Source: Stenotrophomonas tumulicola (lineage in GTDB: Bacteria; Pseudomonadota; Gammaproteobacteria; Xanthomonadales; Xanthomonadaceae). From it: a stretch of DNA of 64,000 bases. The translations under genes and the position numbers were made by a program. Location of the stretch: positions 1 through 64,000 of the forward strand of contig NZ_JACGXS010000007.1 of NCBI RefSeq assembly GCF_014117215.1, written 5' to 3'. Below the pieces are notes generated by a model, which saw only the letters and a program-made list of their open reading frames with translations, had not been told where the DNA came from and made no database searches. Shown one piece after another: positions 1 to 8,277 of the stretch (position 1 is the stretch's first letter; every line of letters begins with the position of its first letter).

Positions 1-16
1 CGGGGGCGGGGGGGGG

Positions 17-91
17 GGGGTATGCGGGGCCTTGAGCGGCAGGAGCCGCGAAGAGCTACAAGGATGTATTCACGCGTGCCCCGCATACCCC
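17..91. repeat. Long-stem interspersed repeat, copy 1 (at window edge)
   Basis: Positions 17-30 and 78-91 are a perfect 14-bp inverted repeat around a 47-base centre. The left arm merges into a G-rich tract with 13 consecutive G at 8-20, so the arm may continue imperfectly outwards. The centre contains GGCAGGAGCCG and a GGATG..TTCACG block that recur in the same order in the longer element at 37361-37460. Both are therefore copies of one dispersed repeat family. The window edge prevents seeing the outer boundary. Confidence 0.7.
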
Positions 92-148
92 ACCCGCCCC
101 GGCCAACCCCCAGATGCAGCTCGAAAGCCCACCAGCCGCGAGGGGGTT

Positions 149-1279
149 TCACCCGTTCGACCCACCCACCGGCATCGCCAGCGCCATGAAATTCGCTTCG
201 ACCGGCATGCGTGGGGCAGGGCAGGTACCGGCAGGACCGCTTCCGTCGCGTGCCAGCCAGTCGCCCACCATGCCGCCAAGCAGGTCGATGCGCATCGGCA
301 GGGTGATGTGGTCTTCGCCGCGCATCTCGACGTAATGCACGCGCGTGCTGGCCCGTGCCAGCTGGCGGCCCTGGCTGACCGGGATATGCTGGTCGCCATC
401 ACCATGCAACAACAACACGCAGGCACTGCTGTCGGCCACCGCGCGGGAGACATCGACCCGGTCCAGGTCCACGCCGAGCCGGTGGTTGGCCGCCGCGATC
501 ACGCGGTTGATGTCCTGCGCGCCATAGCGCCAGCGCGCATAAGCCGCGACCGTCTGTGCCTGCCAGCCCTGCGGCTGGCTGGCCAGCAGGTGCGGAATCA
601 TGCTGCGGATGGCATCGCCGGCATTGGCGAATGACTCCATTGCGACCACGCCGGCCACCTGCGGACCCAGTTTTTCCGCAGTGAACAGCGCGGTGGCCGC
701 ACCGTAGGAAATGCCAAACAGGTAGAGCGGTCCCTGCACTTCGCCGCGGTTGCGGAGATCGGCGATGACATCGACCACTTCGTCGGATTCGATCGTGCCA
801 TAGCCAGCAGGCCCGGTGCCGGAGTGGCCATGGTTGCGCAGGTCGATGGTGACTACCCGGTAGCCGGACTGTGCCAGTTGCAGCGACCAGGGCAGCAGGG
901 AATCACCGCTCATCATCCAGCCGTGCAGCAGCACTACGGTGCCGCGGGATGCCTTCGGCGTGAATGGCCGGGGCAGGTCCAGGCGCAGGTCCATGTCCAT
1001 CGCCTCGCCGCCCTCGTGGCGGGGCCGTGCGTAGTGGTAGCGCAGGCCATAGTTGCCGGCATCGAAGGCGCGCCAGAAGATGCGCACGCCTGCGCGGCTG
1101 GCCACGTAGCCGCTGCGGTTGGGCACGGTGGCGATGGTGGCGGCGATATGGGCCTGGTCCAGCAGCGGCGAGGCGCCGCCGGGCGACACCAGGCGTTCGC
1201 TCAGCGAGGTGGAAGCAGAAGGGGAGCAGGCGGCCAGCCACAGGCACGCGCAGGCCAGCAGCAAGCGCATCATGGTCAT
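149..1279 (-). CDS. Alpha/beta hydrolase lipoprotein
   Basis: This encodes a 376-aa predicted serine hydrolase. The chosen start gives MTMMRLLLACACLWLAACS, a lipoprotein signal with lipobox LAAC; ATG codons at 1273 and 1270 are alternatives. The fold signature is complete: an oxyanion-hole HGW segment (VVLLHGWMMSGDS), the nucleophile elbow GISYGAA, an acidic residue in HGDGDQHIP and a late His in GEDHITLP. This matches the alpha/beta hydrolase family (esterase, lipase or peptidase), but the substrate cannot be read from the sequence. The open frame extends upstream to 1738, but that part opposes the RDD gene and is compositionally unlike coding sequence. No strong ribosome binding site is visible. 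It is probably a membrane-anchored periplasmic enzyme. Confidence 0.8.
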   Translation of the reverse strand: MTMMRLLLACACLWLAACSPSASTSLSERLVSPGGASPLLDQAHIAATIATVPNRSGYVASRAGVRIFWRAFDAGNYGLRYHYARPRHEGGEAMDMDLRLDLPRPFTPKASRGTVVLLHGWMMSGDSLLPWSLQLAQSGYRVVTIDLRNHGHSGTGPAGYGTIESDEVVDVIADLRNRGEVQGPLYLFGISYGAATALFTAEKLGPQVAGVVAMESFANAGDAIRSMIPHLLASQPQGWQAQTVAAYARWRYGAQDINRVIAAANHRLGVDLDRVDVSRAVADSSACVLLLHGDGDQHIPVSQGRQLARASTRVHYVEMRGEDHITLPMRIDLLGGMVGDWLARDGSGPAGTCPAPRMPVEANFMALAMPVGGSNG

Positions 1280-1397
1280 CGGGACACGGAATTGGCTGCA
1301 CAGGCTAGCGAGGGTGGCCCTGTGCGATCTACCGCTGTTCGATGACGACTTGATGACAGTGCAGCATTGATTCAGCTGCGTGGCGGTGCCTCCATCC

Positions 1398-1419
1398 GCC
1401 GGGCGTGGCCCGGCGCTAC
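1398..1419 (-). repeat. GTAG-headed REP palindrome (SMAG type)
   Basis: Read on the minus strand this is GTAGC followed by a 7-bp stem GCCGGGC/GCCCGGC with a 3-base loop. The GTAG head and GC stem match the SMAG class of REP elements known from Stenotrophomonas. The TAG of the head is the stop codon of the RDD gene. Confidence 0.8.
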
Positions 1420-1895
1420 CGCTTCGGCAGGCGGACGACCCTGGTGCCGCTGGCACGGTCGTGCCAGGCCCGTCGCTGCCGATCCAGCAGCGCCCACCAG
1501 AAGCCTGCGCCGCAGAGCAGCAGCGACAGCGTGCCGACGGTGTAGCGCAACCAGAGTGCGCGCAGGGTGACCCTTCCGCCATCAATGGGGACGACCGCGA
1601 TCCGCCATGGGCGCATGCCCAGGGTCTGGCCACCACGTCGCCAGCTGAAGGTGGCATACACCCCAGTGACCAGCCAGCAGCTGGCCCACAACGCCCACTG
1701 CCATCCGCTGAAGGGCGTGATGTTTTCGCGTTGGGCATGCCCGCTGAGGGTGAACGCGATCACGAACAGGGAGCCGAGGAACATCCACAGCGCGAGCGCC
1801 GGGAACAGGTCGTAGAGCAGTGACAACAGGCGCCATCCCAGCAGGGAGGGCGGGCGGCTGGACGACACGGAGACCTCGTTGTGGGTGCTGGCCAT
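1416..1895 (-). CDS. RDD family membrane protein
   Basis: This encodes a 159-aa integral membrane protein. The N-terminal segment [17 protein letters not shown] carries the Arg and Asp spacing that names the RDD family. A second hydrophobic stretch follows ([19 protein letters not shown]), then the conserved [15 protein letters not shown] loop and a last membrane segment around [16 protein letters not shown]. Three membrane segments and this length are usual for the family, whose function is mostly unknown; transport has been suggested for some members. The stop codon lies inside a REP element. It is divergent from xerD with only 56 bases between the starts, so both promoters must overlap. 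Confidence 0.85.
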   Translation of the reverse strand: MASTHNEVSVSSSRPPSLLGWRLLSLLYDLFPALALWMFLGSLFVIAFTLSGHAQRENITPFSGWQWALWASCWLVTGVYATFSWRRGGQTLGMRPWRIAVVPIDGGRVTLRALWLRYTVGTLSLLLCGAGFWWALLDRQRRAWHDRASGTRVVRLPKR

Positions 1896-1951
1896 GCGCC
1901 GAGCATACGCAAAGCTGGTGGGCGACGCAGCGCGCCGCGTATCCTTCCGGC

Positions 1952-2929
1952 ATGGTCGTTGCCGCTACCCCTGCCGAACGCCGGCAACTGGTGCAGGCGT
2001 TGCCCGCGCTGGACAGCGCGGATGGCGTGTTGATCACCCGTTTCCTCGATGCCGCCTGGGCCGAACACGGGCTGGCACGTGCCAGCCTGGACAGCTACCG
2101 GCGCGACCTGGAAGGCGTGGCCCGCTGGCGTGACGGACGAGCGGGGGGGCTGGCGATGATCGACCGCGCAGACCTGTTCGATTACCTCGCCTGGCGTACC
2201 CGCCATGGCTGGTCGCCGCGCAGCAATGCCCGTCTGCTGTCCGCGTTGCGGGCCTTTTTCGCCGACTGTGTCCGCCGTGGTGCGCGCAGCGATGACCCCA
2301 CCGCCCTGCTGGATCCGCCGAAGCTGCCGCGGCTGCTGCCCAAGGCACTGGCGGAAAGCCAGGTAGACGCGCTGCTGGCGGCGCCGGATGTCGACGATAC
2401 GGTGGGCCTGCGTGACCGCGCGATGCTGGAGCTGATGTATGCCGCCGGTTTGCGCGTGAGCGAGCTGGTGGGGCTGCCCGCCACTGCGGTGAACCTTCGC
2501 CAGGGCGTGCTGCGGGTTACCGGCAAGGGCAGCAAGGAGCGCCTGGTTCCGTTGGGCGAAGAATCGCAACACTGGCTGGAACGCTACCTGCAGCAATCGC
2601 GCCCGCAACTGGCGAACCAGCGCGCGGTACCGGCCGATGCCAGCGGCCAGGTGCCATTGTTCATCGAGCCGAGCCTGCGCCCGATGAGCCGGCAGGGGTT
2701 CTGGCACCTGGTCAAGCGATACGCTGCGTTGGCGGGAATCGATCCGGCACGGATCAGTCCGCACGGCCTGCGGCATAGTTTTGCGACGCACCTGCTGAAC
2801 CGTGGCGCGGACCTGCGTGCGCTGCAGATGTTGCTGGGGCACAGCTCGCTGTCGACCACGCAGATCTACACGCTGGTGGCACGCGAGCACCTGCAGAAGC
2901 TGCACGCGCGGCATCATCCCCGGGGCTGA
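1952..2929 (+). CDS. xerD: Tyrosine recombinase XerD
   Basis: XerD, with XerC, resolves chromosome dimers at the dif site beside FtsK. The ATG at 1952 gives 325 aa, the normal length for this family; the longer open frame runs back into the divergent RDD gene. Residues 20-105 form the SAM-like core-binding domain. The catalytic domain has Arg168 (AAGLRVSEL), Lys192, His271 and Arg274 ([10 protein letters not shown]), His297 (LLGHSS) and the nucleophile Tyr306 (TTQIYT). No Shine-Dalgarno sequence is visible before the start. In E. coli xerD is followed directly by dsbC; here dsbC is also the next plus-strand gene, but two minus-strand orphans lie between them. Confidence 0.95.
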   Translation: MVVAATPAERRQLVQALPALDSADGVLITRFLDAAWAEHGLARASLDSYRRDLEGVARWRDGRAGGLAMIDRADLFDYLAWRTRHGWSPRSNARLLSALRAFFADCVRRGARSDDPTALLDPPKLPRLLPKALAESQVDALLAAPDVDDTVGLRDRAMLELMYAAGLRVSELVGLPATAVNLRQGVLRVTGKGSKERLVPLGEESQHWLERYLQQSRPQLANQRAVPADASGQVPLFIEPSLRPMSRQGFWHLVKRYAALAGIDPARISPHGLRHSFATHLLNRGADLRALQMLLGHSSLSTTQIYTLVAREHLQKLHARHHPRG

Positions 2930-3351
2930 AATCGCTCTTCCCGCGCCTGGGAGCGGGCGGTTCCCGCGCTGTGCACCGGCAGCCGGAGCTGCTGGCACAG
3001 GACATCCAGGTCCCTGAGCTGGCGCCGCGCGGGGCACAGGTTGGATACCGTCCTCAGCGTCTGCGCCACGCCCTGTGCATGTGGCTGCGATGACAACCTG
3101 GCCCGGATGCAGGCCAGCTCATCGACGTGGTGTCGCAGCGACTGCGCATCGCATCGGTGGCTCCAGTATTGGCGTGCAAGATGTCTTTCCACCGAGTCGA
3201 TGGCACGCAGGCTCCGTATCAAGGCCTTCTGCTGCTGCGATTCGTCCAGCTCGCCGTGCAGGTAGCGGCTGATCAATCCTTCCGCTCGCTGCAGGTGCGC
3301 CCGCGTACTGCGGAGCACGCGGGCGCGGAACCAAAGGAAGGCGGTATTCAT
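2914..3351 (-). CDS. Hypothetical protein with Tyr-Trp repeat motifs
   Basis: I do not recognise this 145-aa protein. It is predicted helical and basic, with no signal peptide. Two segments, [19 protein letters not shown] and [19 protein letters not shown], share spacing with each other and with motifs in the neighbouring 471-aa protein, so the two genes look related. The start is uncertain: ATG at 3351 is used here, GTG at 3360 is possible, and neither has a clear ribosome binding site. Its 3' end overlaps the end of xerD by 16 bases on the opposite strand. It lies downstream of the 471-aa gene on the same strand, 103 bases away, so the two may be cotranscribed. Confidence 0.55.
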   Translation of the reverse strand: MNTAFLWFRARVLRSTRAHLQRAEGLISRYLHGELDESQQQKALIRSLRAIDSVERHLARQYWSHRCDAQSLRHHVDELACIRARLSSQPHAQGVAQTLRTVSNLCPARRQLRDLDVLCQQLRLPVHSAGTARSQAREERFQPRG

Positions 3352-3454
3352 CCAGTGCACGGGGTGGCATGTCAGCTTCGATGCTTACAGGCTTAATGAT
3401 TTGGCCATGCGATTCCTTTCATAAATCGGTCGTGCGTGTGCGTGACGAGACGAT

Positions 3455-4870
3455 TCAGATGGAGAAGCCTTCGGTCGAAGAGATGCCTGATGAGGTGCTG
3501 CTGGAACGGTTTGCAGGCGACCCCTTCATTCCGGTGTTTATCGCGTCGAATACGACCTTCTCCTTGTTGGGGGCGTGCTCCCTGCCGGCGTGTCCAACGT
3601 GCTGCGGCGGAGTCGACATGGGCATGCCGATCGAGCCGATTCCCGAGGACGCCAGCGTTGATGTCGGGCTTTCCAGCATGATGTCGTCAAATGAACGAAG
3701 GTCGGGAGCAGTGAAGCTGCGATAAAGGCGCATCGTCGGCGCCGGGACACTGCTGCCTTCATTCGACCAGTTATCGGGGGCGTCGTCGAAAGCCTGGGAG
3801 TGCGGCATGTGCAGGGGCTCCCCATTGGCGCGAGGGGACCATGCGTCAGGTATGCCGGGATGTTCGGGTGGGGGGAGCTGGTTGGCTTCCAGCAGCGTGG
3901 CGGCAGCCTTGCGTTCGAGCTTTTCGGCAAGCACAGACCAGGTGCCATGCAGTGCTGTCGCTTCCGGTGGCTTCCGTTGCTCGATATACACGATCACTTC
4001 GAAGGACAGATGGCACCGTTTGGCAGCGGTGGCAGGATCTGCAGCGGGCGCATCGCCGAGTGCGCAGGCCACGGCTCTCTCTACCCGGTTCGCCAGATCG
4101 TCGAAGTCGGGCAGGCGACCTTCCCAGAAGGCTGTCGCCACCTCGTCCGCACGGGAGGCAAACGCAGCAGGGCCATGCGGCAGCAGCCTGGATTGATTAA
4201 CCTTGCGCTGCTGTATCGAAGCGTTCAAGGAACGGAGGGTCCATTCCTGCATGCGGGAGATGGCGGTTGCCGGCGACGTGGGTTTCTGCGTCGAAACGAA
4301 ATCGATGATTTCGGAGGTGCGCTTGAGTTCCGCCCCCGCTGAATGCCGTTCGTCGCTGTTCCGTAGCTCATGTCGAGCCAGTTCAACAATGCGTTGTTCC
4401 ATGACATCCGCCTCGAGGAGATCACCCGCCCAGAAGTCGTGGGCCAGCATCGTGCGGTCGTAGCGGCCATGAGGGTTGTTTCGTAGCAGTATGCCCTGCA
4501 GTGCTGCCACGGCAGGTGCATACGGCCTGGAGGGTTGCAGCATGCGGATTTCAAGCAACCTGGCCATGAGCAGCTTGTTCGGAGGAAGCAGCGTGTTGGT
4601 GTCGCCTCCCGTCGACATTCTGGGCGAATTGCGGTCGAACAACGTCGCCCCCAGCTTCCCAAGGCGTACTGCTCCCAGGACAAGCTCTTCCGTGCTTGCT
4701 TTCCCCGACCAGTATCGTCGCGCCAGCTTGTCTTCGCTGTTGCGGATTGCCATTAGCGCGGCGTGGTACCTGGCAGCCGAATAGTGCGTGGCAGCCAGCT
4801 TTACCGTTGCGCTTGTCTGCCTGAGCGCGTACGCACGGAGCATCAGGCCAAGCGGGGGGATGAAACTCAT
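3455..4870 (-). CDS. Hypothetical 471-aa protein with repeated aromatic-Trp-Gly motifs
   Basis: No family is recognised. The first ~330 residues are predicted helical and contain three motifs of similar spacing: KLARRYWSGKASTEELV, MLAHDFWAGDLLEADVM and EVATAFWEGRLPDFDDL. The last ~150 residues are Pro/Ser/Thr-rich and probably disordered, ending in a Ser-rich tail. There is no signal peptide or membrane segment. ATG at 4870 has a weak GGA upstream; an in-frame TTG at 4918 is less likely. The gene is visibly less GC-rich than its neighbours, which suggests recent acquisition. It lies with a shorter, motif-sharing gene between xerD and dsbC. Length and disorder resemble secreted effector proteins, but nothing proves that. 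Confidence 0.7.
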   Translation of the reverse strand: MSFIPPLGLMLRAYALRQTSATVKLAATHYSAARYHAALMAIRNSEDKLARRYWSGKASTEELVLGAVRLGKLGATLFDRNSPRMSTGGDTNTLLPPNKLLMARLLEIRMLQPSRPYAPAVAALQGILLRNNPHGRYDRTMLAHDFWAGDLLEADVMEQRIVELARHELRNSDERHSAGAELKRTSEIIDFVSTQKPTSPATAISRMQEWTLRSLNASIQQRKVNQSRLLPHGPAAFASRADEVATAFWEGRLPDFDDLANRVERAVACALGDAPAADPATAAKRCHLSFEVIVYIEQRKPPEATALHGTWSVLAEKLERKAAATLLEANQLPPPEHPGIPDAWSPRANGEPLHMPHSQAFDDAPDNWSNEGSSVPAPTMRLYRSFTAPDLRSFDDIMLESPTSTLASSGIGSIGMPMSTPPQHVGHAGREHAPNKEKVVFDAINTGMKGSPANRSSSTSSGISSTEGFSI

Positions 4871-5039
4871 ATCGTCGTTCCAGGGAGCATTTTGAGGCTG
4901 CGATGATGTGCCCGGCAATGGGATCGCGCTCCCAGAAAACGGTTGCCAGCGTCGATCAGGGCAGCAACGTCAGGGTGACGGATGGCAGCACCGGGTATGC
5001 GAGAATCAGGGCATCTTTCCCGATCCGCCGGAATCTCCG

Positions 5040-5813
5040 ATGCTCCGTTTCGCTCTTGCCGTTGCGTTCGGCACACTCAGCCTGACCGCTTGCGCGCAAC
5101 AGGCCCCTCCCGCCGCAAAGGTGGCTGCGTCATCGTCTGCAAGTACCACAGGCGGCGGCCCGGCCGAGCAGAAAGTACGCACGGCATTGCAGCAGCTGGA
5201 TGCCAACTTCAAGCCGGATTACATCGGCGCCGCCCCGTTCCCCGGCTTCCGGGAGGTCGTGGTATCCGGCCAGGTGCTGTACGTCTCGGATGACGGCCGC
5301 TACCTGATGCAATCGCAGCCGTATGACATCCAGGCCAAGGCGCTGGTGAACAGCGAAGGACTGCTGTCCTATCGCCGCGGACTGCTGGACAAGGCCAACC
5401 ATGGCGACCGTATCGTCTTCGCGGCCCCGAATGCCAAGCACACCATCAGTGTCTTTACCGACATCGAATGCGGGTACTGCCGCAAGCTGCACCAGGACAT
5501 CGCCGAACTGAACCGCAACGGCATCACCGTGGAGTACCTGGCGTTCCCGCGCATGGGGCTGGGCAGCAAGGACTACACCGACATGATTTCGGTGTGGTGT
5601 GCCACCGATCGTCGCAAGGCGCTGACCGCTGCCAAGCAGGGCAGTCCGGTGCCGGCGAAGAACTGCACCAACCCGGTGGCAATGCAGTACGCGCTGGGCC
5701 AGCAACTGGGCGTCAACGGCACCCCGGCGATCTTCGCCGCCGACGGCACGCAGCTGGGCGGCTACCTGCCACCGGCGCAGCTGAAGGCTGCGCTGGAACG
5801 GAGTGGCCGCTGA
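5040..5813 (+). CDS. dsbC: Thiol:disulfide interchange protein DsbC
   Basis: This is a periplasmic disulfide isomerase that reshuffles wrong disulfides in secreted proteins and is kept reduced by DsbD. It has 257 aa. The N-terminal segment ends in LTAC, which fits a lipobox, so the protein may be membrane-anchored rather than soluble as in E. coli. Residues 41-115 form the dimerisation domain (YVSDDGRYLMQ is typical). The thioredoxin-like domain has the active site CGYC at 144-147, the cis-Pro loop NGTPA near 226-230 and a second Cys pair at 187 and 209. ATG at 5040 is chosen because it begins the signal sequence. It is convergent with the chitinase gene across a strong hairpin. Confidence 0.93.
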   Translation: MLRFALAVAFGTLSLTACAQQAPPAAKVAASSSASTTGGGPAEQKVRTALQQLDANFKPDYIGAAPFPGFREVVVSGQVLYVSDDGRYLMQSQPYDIQAKALVNSEGLLSYRRGLLDKANHGDRIVFAAPNAKHTISVFTDIECGYCRKLHQDIAELNRNGITVEYLAFPRMGLGSKDYTDMISVWCATDRRKALTAAKQGSPVPAKNCTNPVAMQYALGQQLGVNGTPAIFAADGTQLGGYLPPAQLKAALERSGR

Positions 5814-5833
5814 GGCAGCGGCCCCGGCCGAAA

Positions 5834-5857
5834 GCTCCCCGGCCGTTGCCGGGGAGC
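5834..5857. terminator. Hairpin between convergent dsbC and chitinase gene
   Basis: A perfect 10-bp stem GCTCCCCGGC/GCCGGGGAGC with a CGTT loop lies in the 54-base gap between the two convergent genes. On the minus strand it is followed by TTTC, a short U-tract, so it may terminate the chitinase transcript. On the plus strand there is no T-run. Confidence 0.55.
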
Positions 5858-5867
5858 CTGCACGAGG

Positions 5868-7964
5868 TTACTTCAACCCGTCGCTGATGCCGCGTGCCAG
5901 GGTGCCCTGCGCGTCATCGCCGCTGAACTCCCAGAAGAACGCACCGCCGAGTCCCTGGGTCTTTACGTAGCCCATCTTGCGGGCCACGTTGGCCGGCGTG
6001 TCGAAGCTCCACAGCGTACTGCCGTTGTAGACCCAGGTCGCGCCGGCGGTAGTGTCCGTGTACGTCGGCCAGCCAAGGTTCTTCAACACCTTCCAGTCTT
6101 CGATGCCGGCCTCGTAGGTGCCCGCCGCGGGTCCCCCGGCGGTCTGGTACATGCCGTTGTTGCCGCCGGCCACGTTGTTCCATCCACGTCCGTAGAAGCC
6201 GATGCCCAGGTTCAGCTTGGCGGCAGGTACGCCGCGGCTGATGAAGGCTTCGATGGCATCATTGCTGTTGTACTGCTGCTGGTCACCGCTGGATGGATCG
6301 GACGGCGAATCGAACAGCGCCGAGTGATGGTTGGTCTGCGGGTCCCACGCACCGTGGAAGTCGTAGGTCATCACATTGATGTAGTCCAGGTACGGATGGT
6401 AGGCACCCGGATCGGTCACGCGGATCTTGTCGATGCCGGCGCCAACGGCGACCGTCAACAGCAGGCCGGGGCGAACTGCATCCAGCTGCCTGCGGAATTC
6501 CGCCAGCAGCGCGGTGAAGTTGGCATTGTCTTCCGGCGCGCCGCAGGCGATGCCGCAGGCCACCGGATATTCCCAGTCGATGTCGATGCCGTCGAACACC
6601 CCCAGCGCGGCGGCGGGCCCACCTGCGCCATCGGTCACCGGCAGGTTGCCGCGGATGTACGCATCAATGCACGACGCAACGAAGGCCTGGCGGTTCTCCG
6701 GGCGTGCCGCACTGGAGAAACCCCGCGACCAGGTCCACCCGCCCAGCGAGATCAATACCTTCAATCCGGCGTGCTTCGCCTTCAGTTGCTTGAGCTGGTT
6801 CCAGTTGCCGCGCAGCGGCTGGTCCCAGCTGTCGGCGCTGCCGCTCACGCTCTCGGCTGCAGCGAAGGCCTTGCTGTAGTCGGCAAAGGCATCACCGCCG
6901 GCCCCGGTATTGGCATCCGACGGTTGGGTGACGCCTACTTCGCAGCGGTTGTTGCGTACATTGCCGAAGGCGTAGTTGATGTGGGTCAGCCCGGCCGCCG
7001 AGCCGCTGCTGTCGATGTTCTTCACCCGGTAGTTCCGGCCATAGATGCCCCACTGGGTGAAGTAGCCGATGACCCGCTTGCCGGCGCCGCCACCGCTGTC
7101 GGCCACGGTGGCGGCGCTGATCGCGCTGCCTTGTGCCGAGGCGTTGCCGGCGTTGTCGCGCGCCCGCACGCTGTAGCTGTAGGTCGTGGACGGTGTCAGT
7201 CCACCATCGGTATAGGCGGGGCTGGACGGTGAGCCGACCAGGCTGCCATTGCGGTAGACGTCATAACCGGCTATCCCGCTGCCACCGGCGTTATCGGTAG
7301 AGCCGTTCCAGCTGAGCGCGATGCTGGTGGCGGTGCGGGTGCCCGCGGCAAGGCCGCCGGGCACGCTGGGCGCCGTGGTATCTCCCCCTGCCGCGGTGAC
7401 GCTGATGGTGATGGTGGCCGAGCTGGCGATGGCGTTGTTGTTGTCGGTGGCCACCGCACGCAGGGTATGGCTGCCCGCGCTGGCGTTGGACCAGCTGGCG
7501 CTGTACGGCGCACTGGTATCGACACCGAGCGAGTTGCCGCCGCGGAAGAATTCCACCTTGCTGACACTGCCGTCCGGATCGCTGGCGTTGGCGCTGACGG
7601 TTATCGTGCTGCCTGCGGTGAACGTGGCTCCGTTGGCCGGCGAGGTCAGGCCGACCACTGGCGGCTGGTTGTTGCCGGCACCGTCGCAACTGCCGAGGTT
7701 GTCGTAGTACGGGGCGCCTGCTGGATGGTCGGGTGGTGCATTCCAGATGTCCTGCCTGGCCTGGTACAGCACCCCGCCTTTCTGCAGGGTGTCACCGCTG
7801 CGGTAGATCTTCGCCTGGTCCCATTCATCGACACCGCTGCAGTTGGCGGCATGCGCCAGGGTGGGCAAGGCGCCACTGATGGCAAGCGCCAGCAGCCACC
7901 CGGGACGATGGTGGCGAAGGACATGGAGGGGACGGACGGCACTGCGCACAATCGAGTCGTACAT
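5868..7964 (-). CDS. Secreted GH18 chitinase with CBM5/12, Ig-like and FN3 domains
   Basis: This encodes a 698-aa endochitinase-type enzyme. A signal peptide (to about residue 39, ALPTLAHA) is followed by a CBM5/12-type chitin-binding module at 41-93 (WDQAKIYRSGDTLQKGGVLYQA), a bacterial Ig-like domain at about 100-191, an FN3 domain at about 197-288 and a GH18 barrel from 296 to the end. The catalytic DxxDxDxE is seen as DGIDIDWE at 458-465, and the SLGGW strand motif is near 407. GGAGA lies just upstream of the ATG. As a signal-peptide protein with a chitin-binding module it is a likely substrate of the type II secretion system encoded downstream. A LacI-family-type palindrome lies about 130 bases upstream of the start. 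Confidence 0.93.
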   Translation of the reverse strand: MYDSIVRSAVRPLHVLRHHRPGWLLALAISGALPTLAHAANCSGVDEWDQAKIYRSGDTLQKGGVLYQARQDIWNAPPDHPAGAPYYDNLGSCDGAGNNQPPVVGLTSPANGATFTAGSTITVSANASDPDGSVSKVEFFRGGNSLGVDTSAPYSASWSNASAGSHTLRAVATDNNNAIASSATITISVTAAGGDTTAPSVPGGLAAGTRTATSIALSWNGSTDNAGGSGIAGYDVYRNGSLVGSPSSPAYTDGGLTPSTTYSYSVRARDNAGNASAQGSAISAATVADSGGGAGKRVIGYFTQWGIYGRNYRVKNIDSSGSAAGLTHINYAFGNVRNNRCEVGVTQPSDANTGAGGDAFADYSKAFAAAESVSGSADSWDQPLRGNWNQLKQLKAKHAGLKVLISLGGWTWSRGFSSAARPENRQAFVASCIDAYIRGNLPVTDGAGGPAAALGVFDGIDIDWEYPVACGIACGAPEDNANFTALLAEFRRQLDAVRPGLLLTVAVGAGIDKIRVTDPGAYHPYLDYINVMTYDFHGAWDPQTNHHSALFDSPSDPSSGDQQQYNSNDAIEAFISRGVPAAKLNLGIGFYGRGWNNVAGGNNGMYQTAGGPAAGTYEAGIEDWKVLKNLGWPTYTDTTAGATWVYNGSTLWSFDTPANVARKMGYVKTQGLGGAFFWEFSGDDAQGTLARGISDGLK

Positions 7965-8093
7965 GGTGTGTCTCCGATCGATCAGGATGTCGCGCGGGCC
8001 ACGATGGCGCCGCGTGTAACGCAGGTCCGAGCGCCGCGAAGTCCGCGACGGAGGGAGCCGGACCAGACCACCGCCTTGGCATGAGGCGGTTAC

Positions 8094-8105
8094 GACAACG
8101 TTGTC
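8094..8105. promoter_or_regulatory. LacI-family-type operator palindrome upstream of chitinase
   Basis: GACAACGTTGTC is a perfect 12-bp palindrome with a central CG, the layout of LacI-family operators. It lies 130 bases upstream of the chitinase start on the same promoter side. In xanthomonads, LacI-type repressors (NagR and relatives) control GlcNAc and chitin use through palindromes of this general kind. Assignment to NagR is inference; only the palindrome is seen. Confidence 0.45.
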
Positions 8106-8186
8106 ATCGATGGGTCAAGCAAACCGTGCGCTGGTTCCCTTTTTGCGTGTCTGGGATGGCAGCCGCAGGCGGCTGCACGTAGCGCG

Positions 8187-8211
8187 TCCTGGCGCTGGTG
8201 AAGCGCCAGGA
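8187..8211. repeat. Strong hairpin downstream of orphan gene
   Basis: TCCTGGCGCT/AGCGCCAGGA form a perfect 10-bp stem around a 5-base loop. It lies 66 bases past the stop of the minus-strand orphan gene that ends at 8278. There is no T-run on either side, so a terminator role is uncertain; mRNA 3'-end protection is another possibility. Confidence 0.4.
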
Positions 8212-8277
8212 TTGCCTGGGCGTCACCCCGCGGCATGGCGGATGGCTTCGAAAGGGCGGAGGAATGCGTGATCGGGC

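Larger units (their letters stand above)
7965..8277. other. Intergenic region upstream of the chitinase gene
   Basis: These 313 bases lie between the chitinase start and the stop of the next minus-strand gene. They hold the chitinase ribosome binding site, the 12-bp palindrome at 8094-8105, and a strong hairpin at 8187-8211. Open frames crossing it in other frames show no coding character. I see no convincing -35/-10 pair. Confidence 0.6.

Noticed and set aside
8-20. Run of 13 G at the window start as an assembly error
   Set aside because: It borders a genuine inverted repeat with GC-rich arms and cannot be judged at the edge of the window; noted as part of the repeat only.
4867-5076. A 69-codon minus-strand open frame whose stop overlaps the start of the 471-aa gene (ATGA)
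   Set aside because: It resembles translational coupling, but it lies across the dsbC start on the other strand, has no ribosome binding site and has a shadow-like composition.
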